DNA of 64,000 nucleotides. It comes from Modicisalibacter ilicicola DSM 19980 (lineage in GTDB: Bacteria; Pseudomonadota; Gammaproteobacteria; Pseudomonadales; Halomonadaceae). Numbering within the stretch: the stretch's first letter is position 1; each line of letters starts with the position of its first letter. The translations under genes were made by a program, and so were the position numbers. Location: NCBI RefSeq assembly GCF_900128925.1, contig NZ_FQUJ01000005.1, positions 186,001 to 250,000 on the forward strand. Reading direction: 5' to 3'. Positions 57,700 through 64,000 of the stretch are shown piece by piece. The notes under the pieces were generated by a model. The model was given only the letters and a program-made list of their open reading frames with translations. It was not told the origin of the DNA and searched no databases.

Positions 57700-58710
57700 A
57701 TGCTGGAGGTCTTCACCTGGCTGGCCGACTGGCTGACCTACGGGCTGGCGGGTATGGATCCCGAAAGCAAGCTCGGCACCTCGCTGCACTTCTTCATCGA
57801 GGACACCACCAAGATCTTTGCGCTGCTGGTGGTGATGATCTACGTGATCGCGCTGATGCGCGCCTCGTTGAACCTGGAGCGGGTACGTCACTATATCCAG
57901 CAGAAGCACCGCCTGACCGGCTATGGCCTGGGCGCCGGCTTCGGGGCCATCACCCCCTTCTGCTCCTGCTCGAGCATCCCGCTGTTTCTGGGCTTCACCA
58001 GTGCCGGGATTCCTCTGGGTATCACCATGGCCTTCCTGTTCACCTCGCCGATCATCAACGAGGTGGCGGTAATCATGCTGTGGAGCCTGCTGGGCTGGGA
58101 GTTCACCCTGGTCTACATCATCATCGGCATGGGCGTAGGCATCGGCGGCGGTATGGTGCTCGATGTTCTCAAGGGTGAACGCTGGTTGAAGGATTTTGCC
58201 GCCAAGGCCTACCGGCAGGCTGCCGAGACGCCCCAGGGCGACTCACCCGCTCCCGAAGCTCCCTCGCTCACTCTCAAGGAACGTCACGCCTTCGCCCGCG
58301 ACGAACTCAAGGAGATCGTCGAGCGGATCTGGAAGTGGGTAATCATCGGTGTCGGCCTGGGTGCCGCCCTTCATGGCTTCGTGCCGGATGGCTGGTTCGC
58401 CGACAACCTGGGCAGCGGCCAATGGTGGAACGTGCCCGCTGCCGTCTTTGCCGGCCTGCCGCTCTACTCCAACGCCACCGGCGTCATCCCGGTGATGGAG
58501 AGCCTGATCCTCAAGGGCCTGCCGGTGGGCACCACCCTGGCCTTCTGCATGAGCACCGTGGCGGCCAGCTTTCCCGAGTTCATCATGCTCAAGCAGGTCA
58601 TGCAGTGGCGCCTGCTGGCCACCATCTTCGTCATCCTGCTGGTCAACTTCATGATCGTTGGCTGGCTGATCAACCTGCTGAGCCCCTGGCTGTTCAGCGG
58701 TTTTCACTAA
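57700..58710 (+). CDS. Permease of the SO_0444/ArsP (YraQ) family
   Basis: 336 residues with about eight hydrophobic helices. The family motif GAITPFCSCSSIPLFLGFTS (near residue 85) carries the Cys-Ser-Cys group used by arsenic/metal permeases; a second half-repeat is around LPLYSNATGVIPVMESLI. Relatives export copper, zinc or organoarsenicals. The central loop (about 165-200) is charged. RBS ACAGGAG. Followed 18 bases later by a mini-thioredoxin. Confidence 0.88.
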   Translation: MLEVFTWLADWLTYGLAGMDPESKLGTSLHFFIEDTTKIFALLVVMIYVIALMRASLNLERVRHYIQQKHRLTGYGLGAGFGAITPFCSCSSIPLFLGFTSAGIPLGITMAFLFTSPIINEVAVIMLWSLLGWEFTLVYIIIGMGVGIGGGMVLDVLKGERWLKDFAAKAYRQAAETPQGDSPAPEAPSLTLKERHAFARDELKEIVERIWKWVIIGVGLGAALHGFVPDGWFADNLGSGQWWNVPAAVFAGLPLYSNATGVIPVMESLILKGLPVGTTLAFCMSTVAASFPEFIMLKQVMQWRLLATIFVILLVNFMIVGWLINLLSPWLFSGFH

Positions 58711-58728
58711 ACGAAAAGGAGCAAGACC

Positions 58729-58965
58729 ATGAAGAAGATTGAAGTATTGGGCACCGGCTGCAAGAAGTGCACGACCACCGCCGAACAGATCCAGGCGGTG
58801 GCCAGCGAACTGGGCCTTGAGGTCGAGGTGGAAAAGGTCACCGACCCGGCTACCATCATGAACTATCAGGTCATGTCGACCCCGGCCGTGGCCATCGACG
58901 GCAAGCTCATGCACAGCGGCGGCGTGCCGAATCGCGCCAAGATCGAGGCCATGATCGGCGCGTGA
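58729..58965 (+). CDS. Small redox-active disulfide protein (mini-thioredoxin)
   Basis: 78-residue thioredoxin fold with the disulfide motif GTGCKKCTTT at residues about 8-17 and the cis-Pro in MSTPAVAIDG. TIGR00412-type proteins are regularly encoded beside SO_0444-type permeases. RBS AAAAGGAG. It may reduce or hand over a thiol-bound substrate to the permease; inference. Confidence 0.9.
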   Translation: MKKIEVLGTGCKKCTTTAEQIQAVASELGLEVEVEKVTDPATIMNYQVMSTPAVAIDGKLMHSGGVPNRAKIEAMIGA

Positions 58966-59040
58966 TCGCGACAACTCGAGTACCCGCCGCAATGTCCAGA
59001 AGGGTATTCGCCCAACCGGGCCGCGGTGGGGCCCGACGGC

Positions 59041-60879
59041 TCACGAGACGTCTTGTCGCTCTGGCACCCTCACACCCGGTTCGGACACACGAGTCGGTAG
59101 TTCATCGCTGGTCAGCGTCTCCTTTTCCAGCAGTACGTCCACCAGCGTCTCCAGCTCGTCGCGGCGTCGCTCCAGTATGCCTTTGGCCACTTCATAGGCA
59201 TCTTCGACCAACCCCTTCACGGCGATATCGATCTCCCGGGCGGTCTCCTCGCTGAAGCGGCGCCCACCTCCCTCGATGGGTTGGCCCAGGAAGGTGCCCT
59301 GCTCCGTCTCGTAGGCGATCTGGCCCAGCGCCTCGACCATGCCATAGCGGGTGACCATGGCCCGGGCGATCTCGGTGGCCTTCATCAGATCGTCGCTGGC
59401 GCCGGTCGATATCTCGTCGCAGGACAGCACCTCGGCGGCCCTGCCCCCCAGCAGAACGGCCATCTTGTTCTTGAGTTCCTCCCGGGTCATCAGGAAACGA
59501 TCTTCGGTGGGGCGTTGCAGCGTATAGCCCAAGGCCCCGATACCTCGCGGGATGATCGAGATCTTGTGGACGGGGTCCTGCCCGGGCAGAGTCAGCGCGA
59601 CCAGGGCATGACCCAGTTCGTGATAGGCGACGGTGCGGCGTTCCTTGGGAATCAACAGTCGATTCCTCTTCTCGAGACCGGCCACGATGCGCTCGACGGC
59701 CGCGCTGAAATCCTCGAGGGTGACGGTAGCCCGCGATTCTCGAGCCGCGAGAATTGCGGCTTCGTTGCACAGGTTGGCAAGCTCCGCGCCCGAGAAACCA
59801 GGCGTCAGCGCCGCCACCTGCTCCAGGTCGGTCGCCGGGTCCAGCTGGATCTTCCTCACGTGCACCTTGAGGATGGCCAGTCGCCCGATCTTGTCCGGAC
59901 GATCGACCAGCACCTGGCGATCGAAGCGTCCCGCGCGGAGCAGCGCCGGATCGAGGATCTCCGGGCGGTTGGTCGCAGCCAGCAGTACCACCCCGGCGCT
60001 GGAATCGAAGCCGTCCAGCTCCGCGAGCAGCTGATTGAGCGTCTGCTCCTTCTCGTCGTGGCCGCCGGAGAAGGGCCCGACACCTCGGGCGCGACCCAGC
60101 GCATCCAGTTCATCGATGAAGATGATGCTGGGGGACTCCTTGCGCGCCTGCTCGAAGAGATCGCGCACACGGGCCGCCCCCACACCCACGAACATCTCGA
60201 CGAACTCCGAGCCAGAAATAGAGAAGAAGGGAACGCCGGCCTCCCCGGCCACCGCCCTGGCCAGTAGCGTCTTGCCCGTCCCGGGTGGGCCGACGAGGAG
60301 TATGCCCTTCGGCAACCGTGCCCCGACCCGCTTGTAACGCTCCGACGAGGTAAGGAAGGAGACGATCTCCTGCAGTTCATGCTTCGCCTCGTCCACCCCG
60401 GCAACATCATCGAAGGTGGTCTTGGTATCCTTCTCGACGTAGACCTTGGCCTTCGACTTGCCCACCGACATCAGGCCTCCCGTCCCCTGACGTTCCGCCA
60501 GACGACGAATGAGAAACATCCAGATAGCCAAGAAGAAGACCAGCGGAATGATCCAGGAGAGCAGATCGCGGACGAAGGTGCTGGGAATCTCGCCCGCAAA
60601 TCGCACATCGTACTGCGCCAGGTCCATGGCCAGGTCACGGTCGACCCGGGTGGTCTCGAAGTGCTGATTGCCGCTTTCCAACGGACTCTTGAGCGTTCCC
60701 CTGATCGCCTCCGGCCCTATCATGATCTCCTCGATCCGATCGTCCTCCAGAAGGCTCTCGAACTCGCTGTAGGGAATCTTCTCGACCTGGGTGCTGGACG
60801 ACCACCAGTCCTGGAACAGCATCAAGGCAAAGATAGCGAGCACGACGTACCAGAGGTTTATGTGTGCCTTGCGGTCCAT
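59041..60879 (-). CDS. ftsH: ATP-dependent zinc metalloprotease FtsH (probable accessory copy)
   Basis: 612 residues: TM near 8-25, periplasmic domain (about 30-105), TM near 105-126, AAA+ module with Walker [12 protein letters not shown], Walker [12 protein letters not shown], second region [20 protein letters not shown], and the zinc site [15 protein letters not shown] (housekeeping enzymes usually read HEAGH). Membrane-bound degradation of damaged proteins. RBS GGGAGGGGG. The HELGH variant and the setting beside accessory genes suggest a paralogue of the main ftsH elsewhere. Confidence 0.9.
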   Translation of the reverse strand: MDRKAHINLWYVVLAIFALMLFQDWWSSSTQVEKIPYSEFESLLEDDRIEEIMIGPEAIRGTLKSPLESGNQHFETTRVDRDLAMDLAQYDVRFAGEIPSTFVRDLLSWIIPLVFFLAIWMFLIRRLAERQGTGGLMSVGKSKAKVYVEKDTKTTFDDVAGVDEAKHELQEIVSFLTSSERYKRVGARLPKGILLVGPPGTGKTLLARAVAGEAGVPFFSISGSEFVEMFVGVGAARVRDLFEQARKESPSIIFIDELDALGRARGVGPFSGGHDEKEQTLNQLLAELDGFDSSAGVVLLAATNRPEILDPALLRAGRFDRQVLVDRPDKIGRLAILKVHVRKIQLDPATDLEQVAALTPGFSGAELANLCNEAAILAARESRATVTLEDFSAAVERIVAGLEKRNRLLIPKERRTVAYHELGHALVALTLPGQDPVHKISIIPRGIGALGYTLQRPTEDRFLMTREELKNKMAVLLGGRAAEVLSCDEISTGASDDLMKATEIARAMVTRYGMVEALGQIAYETEQGTFLGQPIEGGGRRFSEETAREIDIAVKGLVEDAYEVAKGILERRRDELETLVDVLLEKETLTSDELPTRVSEPGVRVPERQDVS

Positions 60880-61016
60880 GATCCCCCTCCCATCAACTCA
60901 CCGACATCGATCCACGCGGCCAGGGTGCAGGCCCCGCTTCATTGTAAGCCACTTTGCAGGAAGGACACTGCTGGAGAAAGGAGCATGGGCATGCATCAAG
61001 CTCGGATACACATAGA

Positions 61017-61047
61017 GAAACGGGCCGCCCAAAGGGTGACCCGTTTC
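61017..61047 (-). terminator. Hairpin after nfuA
   Basis: GAAACGGG and CCCGTTTC arms (61017-61024 with 61040-61047) with an inner CCC/GGG pair lie 48 bases beyond the nfuA stop on the minus strand. Little T after the stem. The rest of the 215-bp gap up to ftsH shows only the tandem repeat beside nfuA. Confidence 0.55.
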
Positions 61048-61065
61048 AACATCTCATACCTGTCG

Positions 61066-61097
61066 CCTGGACTATTCGTTACCTGGACTATTCGTTA
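61066..61097. repeat. 16-bp perfect tandem duplication at the nfuA 3' end
   Basis: Two identical 16-bp copies, 61066-61081 and 61082-61097, without spacer. The right copy contains the nfuA stop codon, so the duplication left a second TAA downstream and no change to the protein. Confidence 0.95.
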
Positions 61098-61682
61098 ATA
61101 GTAGGCGTTGGTCGTGTCGGTATGGTCCGTCACATCGCGAATACCGGATAATTCAGGAATGCGCTCCAGCAGCGTGCGCTCGACCCCTTCCTTGAGGGTA
61201 AGATCGACCGCGGCACAGCCCTGGCAACCTCCACCGAACTGCAGGACGGCAACGTTCTCTTCCGCCACCTGGATCAGGCGAATCTCGCCGCCGTGGGCCG
61301 CCAGGCCGGGATTGATTTCGCTGTAGAGCACGTAGTTGACCCGGTCCTCCAGCGGGCTGTCCGCGTTGACCTTGGGCATCTTGGCGTTGGGCGCCTTGAT
61401 GGTCAGCTGGCCTCCCATGCGATCGGCGTTGAAGTCGACCACCGCCTCGTCCAGGAAAGGCAGGCTGTGCTTGTCGAGGAACACCGTGATCTTATCGAGG
61501 GCCAGCCTCTCGTCGCTGGGCTCCTCTTCACCGGGGCGGCAGTAGGCCAGACAGGTCTCGGCATACGGCGTGCCCGGCTGGGTGATGAAGATCCGCACCG
61601 CGATGCCCTCGACATTCTGCTTGGCAAGTAATTCGGCCAGGTAGTCCTGGGCGCTGTCGGTAATCTGGATGTTCTCGCTCAT
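61095..61682 (-). CDS. nfuA: Fe-S biogenesis protein NfuA
   Basis: 195 residues: degenerate A-type carrier domain (about 1-95) and Nfu domain with the cluster-binding CxxC in [19 protein letters not shown] near 150. Delivers [4Fe-4S] clusters to apo-enzymes, mostly under stress. No strong ribosome site is seen before ATG 61682. Divergent from metH. Confidence 0.95.
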   Translation of the reverse strand: MSENIQITDSAQDYLAELLAKQNVEGIAVRIFITQPGTPYAETCLAYCRPGEEEPSDERLALDKITVFLDKHSLPFLDEAVVDFNADRMGGQLTIKAPNAKMPKVNADSPLEDRVNYVLYSEINPGLAAHGGEIRLIQVAEENVAVLQFGGGCQGCAAVDLTLKEGVERTLLERIPELSGIRDVTDHTDTTNAYY

Positions 61683-61893
61683 GGGATCGACTCGTCATGA
61701 AAGTTCTGGCGCTAATGGTAAGAAAAATCCCGACACAACACAATCCCGACTGAAATACTGGGATATAGCGTGCTGCCCTGCCAGTGACGCTTTCTGTTAA
61801 TATGGCCAAACAACAGTAGATAGCCTTCGCTGGCTGCAAAACGCCCATATCGCGGGCACCTGTACCCCTGATCGCTGGAGACCGACGCCGCTC

Positions 61894-64000
61894 ATGGCTG
61901 CCGCTACCGTTACTTCGCTTGACTCATTTGCCTTCGCTGCCCCACTGCCGGATGCACTCAGGAAGACTCTGGCCCGGCGCATCCTGATCCTCGACGGTGG
62001 CATGGGCACCATGCTGCAGAATGCCCGCCTGAGCGAAGAGGAGTTTCGTGGCGAGCGCTTTGCCGACTGGCCGTCACAGTTGCAGGGCAACAACGACCTG
62101 CTGGCATTGACGCAACCGGATCTCGTGCGACGCATCCATCGCGATTACCTCGAGGCCGGCGCCGATATCATCGAGACCAATACCTTCAACAGCACCCGCC
62201 TCTCCCAGAGCGACTACGGGATGGAAGAGCTGGTGGTGGAACTCAACCGGGAGTCCGCTAAGCTGGCCCGCCAGGTGTGCGACGAGATCGGTGAGGAGAC
62301 CGGTGTGCCGCGCTATGTCGCCGGCGTGCTGGGCCCGACCAGCCGCACCGCGTCGCTGTCGCCGGACGTCAACGACCCGGCCAAGCGCAACGTCACCTTC
62401 GATGCCCTGCGCGATAACTATCATGAAGCCGCTGCCGCACTGATCGAGGGGGGCGTCGACTTCATCATGATCGAGACCATCTTCGATACCCTGAACGCCA
62501 AGGCGGCGATCTATGCGCTGGAAGAGCTCTTCGACGAGAGCGGCCAGCGCCTGCCGGTGATGATCTCCGGCACCATCACCGACGCCTCGGGACGCACCCT
62601 CTCCGGCCAGACCACCGAGGCGTTCTGGAATTCGGTGCGTCATGCCCGGCCGTTCTCGGTGGGCCTGAACTGCGCGCTCGGTGCCGCGGAGCTTCGCCCT
62701 TATCTGGAAGAGCTCTCGAGCAAGGCCGACACCCTGGTCTCGGCCCACCCCAACGCCGGCCTGCCCAACGAATTCGGTGAGTACGACCAGACACCGGAGG
62801 AGATGGCGGTAATCATCCGGGAGTTCGCCGAAAGCGGTCTGTGCAACATCATCGGGGGCTGCTGCGGCACCACCCCGGAACATATCGCCGCGATCCATGA
62901 TGCCGTGACCCAGGTCGCACCGCGTCGGATTCCCGAACGCCCTGTTGCCTGCCGCCTGTCGGGTCTCGAGCCCTTCAACATCGAATCCGATTCGCTGTTC
63001 GTCAACGTCGGCGAGCGCACCAATGTCACCGGCTCGGCGCGCTTCAAGCGGCTGATCAAGGAGGAGGACTTTACCACCGCCCTGGAGGTGGCCCTGGAGC
63101 AGGTCGAGAACGGTGCCCAGGTGATCGACATCAACATGGACGAGGGCATGCTCGACTCCCAGGAAGCGATGGTGCACTTCCTGCACCTGGTCGCCTCGGA
63201 GCCGGACATCTCCCGAGTGCCGATCATGCTCGACTCCTCGAAGTGGGACATCATCGAGGCCGGCCTCAAGTGCGTACAAGGCAAGGCGGTGGTCAACTCG
63301 ATCTCGCTCAAGGAAGGCGAGGACGCCTTCCGCGAGCAGGCCCGCGCCTGCCGTCGCTTCGGCGCGTCCATCGTGGTCATGGCCTTCGACGAAGACGGCC
63401 AGGCGGACAGCCTGGCGCGAAAGACCGAGATCTGCGAACGCGCCTATCGTCTGCTGGTGGACGAGATCGGCTTCCCCGCCGAAGACATCATCTTCGATCC
63501 CAACATCTTCGCCATCGCCACTGGCATCGAGGAGCATGACAACTACGCTGTCGACTTCATCGAGGCGACCCGCTGGATTCGCCAGAACCTGCCGCATGCC
63601 ATGGTCTCAGGCGGCGTCTCCAACGTGTCGTTCTCGTTTCGCGGCAACAATACCGTGCGCGAGGCGATTCACTCGGTCTTTCTCTATCACGCCATCAAGG
63701 CCGGTCTGACCATGGGCATCGTCAATGCCGGTCAGCTGGCGGTCTACGACGACCTGCCGGCCGAGCTGCGCGAAGCGGTCGAGGACGTGGTGCTCAACCG
63801 CCGCGAGGACGGTACCGAGCGGCTGCTGGACATCGCCGAGCAGTACAAGGGTGACGGCAGCGGCGGCGCCAGGAAGGAGGACCTCGAGTGGCGCGGCTGG
63901 GAAGTGGAGAAGCGCATCGAGCATGCCCTGGTCAAGGGCATCACCGCCTATATAGAAGAAGACACGGAACTGGCGCGTCAGCGTGCGGCCCGCCCCATCG
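61894..64000 (+). CDS. metH: Cobalamin-dependent methionine synthase MetH (5' part, cut by window edge)
   Basis: 702 codons are visible and the frame is still open at the right edge; full length is about 1230. Homocysteine domain (about 25-345): [11 protein letters not shown], the zinc Cys in [13 protein letters not shown] and the pair in [11 protein letters not shown]. Pterin domain (about 365-620): [47 protein letters not shown]. The cap of the cobalamin domain has just begun. It methylates homocysteine using methyltetrahydrofolate. ATG 61894 agrees with the family; the ribosome site GGAG is distant. An extended -10 TGTTAATAT lies at 61795. No cobalamin riboswitch was seen. Confidence 0.95.
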   Translation, partial: MAAATVTSLDSFAFAAPLPDALRKTLARRILILDGGMGTMLQNARLSEEEFRGERFADWPSQLQGNNDLLALTQPDLVRRIHRDYLEAGADIIETNTFNSTRLSQSDYGMEELVVELNRESAKLARQVCDEIGEETGVPRYVAGVLGPTSRTASLSPDVNDPAKRNVTFDALRDNYHEAAAALIEGGVDFIMIETIFDTLNAKAAIYALEELFDESGQRLPVMISGTITDASGRTLSGQTTEAFWNSVRHARPFSVGLNCALGAAELRPYLEELSSKADTLVSAHPNAGLPNEFGEYDQTPEEMAVIIREFAESGLCNIIGGCCGTTPEHIAAIHDAVTQVAPRRIPERPVACRLSGLEPFNIESDSLFVNVGERTNVTGSARFKRLIKEEDFTTALEVALEQVENGAQVIDINMDEGMLDSQEAMVHFLHLVASEPDISRVPIMLDSSKWDIIEAGLKCVQGKAVVNSISLKEGEDAFREQARACRRFGASIVVMAFDEDGQADSLARKTEICERAYRLLVDEIGFPAEDIIFDPNIFAIATGIEEHDNYAVDFIEATRWIRQNLPHAMVSGGVSNVSFSFRGNNTVREAIHSVFLYHAIKAGLTMGIVNAGQLAVYDDLPAELREAVEDVVLNRREDGTERLLDIAEQYKGDGSGGARKEDLEWRGWEVEKRIEHALVKGITAYIEEDTELARQRAARPI

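Noticed and set aside
59017-59035. Terminator between the mini-thioredoxin gene and ftsH
   Set aside because: Only a 6-bp GC stem with a 7-base loop and no T-run; too common in this base composition.
61683-61893. Cobalamin or SAM riboswitch upstream of metH
   Set aside because: The 211-bp gap shows no B12-box-like or SAM-box-like conserved block; only an extended -10 was noted.

Overview
The window is 64 kb of high-GC gammaproteobacterial chromosome, most likely from Halomonas or a close relative in the Halomonadaceae. The best marker is a complete ectABC operon whose products read, from memory, almost like those of Halomonas elongata. The gene order aspS-yebC-ruvCAB-ybgC-tolQRAB-pal-cpoB and the mupP-ubiG-mtaD group also match the Pseudomonas/Halomonas lineage. 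Proteins are rich in Asp and Glu, as expected of a moderate halophile. No rRNA, tRNA, CRISPR array or insertion sequence was recognised.

Layout. 1-7.5 kb: end of a class I fumarase with a strong terminator, cardiolipin synthase, a HypT-like LysR regulator, a fused NMN adenylyltransferase/Nudix protein, an O-antigen-ligase-type protein overlapping a YihY-family membrane protein, and a Leu/Glu-type amino acid dehydrogenase. 7.6-10.8 kb: acylphosphatase and a minus-strand nucleoside salvage cassette (hydroxyacid dehydrogenase, ribokinase, nucleoside hydrolase). 10.9-21.6 kb: translation, Holliday-junction processing and the whole Tol-Pal envelope machine. 21.6-25.2 kb: yciK facing mtaD-ubiG-mupP, three overlapping genes for methylthioadenosine, ubiquinone and probably MurNAc recycling. 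25.3-28.2 kb: galU, a strongly diverged UDP-sugar dehydrogenase homologue and sodB. 28.4-36 kb: a membrane coiled-coil protein, a possible 38-residue ORF, tamA-tamB and msrA. 36-39.3 kb: a YheT hydrolase, beta carbonic anhydrase and glutathione reductase. 39.4-42 kb: the ectoine operon with a good sigma-70-type promoter. 42-47 kb: a DUF3833 lipoprotein divergent from an RND efflux pair. 47.1-50.5 kb: a three-gene unit of a retropepsin-like lipoprotein, an inactive-transglutaminase/7TM protein and an ATP-grasp ligase. 50.5-51.7 kb: hisI, yidD and sufE.

From 51.7 to about 61 kb the content looks accessory: a tyrosine recombinase, DUF488, pirin, a YcaC-type hydrolase, a decayed second pirin gene with an in-frame amber codon, an AT-rich stretch holding a palindrome, a KfrA-like coiled-coil DNA-binding protein, a SigZ-type sigma factor with a cysteine-bearing tail followed by a metal/arsenic-type permease and a mini-thioredoxin, and a probable second-copy FtsH. 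Core genes return with nfuA and the first 702 codons of metH, which runs off the right edge.

The observations most worth following are the diverged Ugd homologue (Asn in place of the catalytic Cys, and a lost glycine-rich dinucleotide motif), the retropepsin/7TM/ATP-grasp unit, the SigZ-permease-thioredoxin cassette, the degenerate Nudix box in the NMNAT fusion, and the pirin pseudogene beside the KfrA-like gene.
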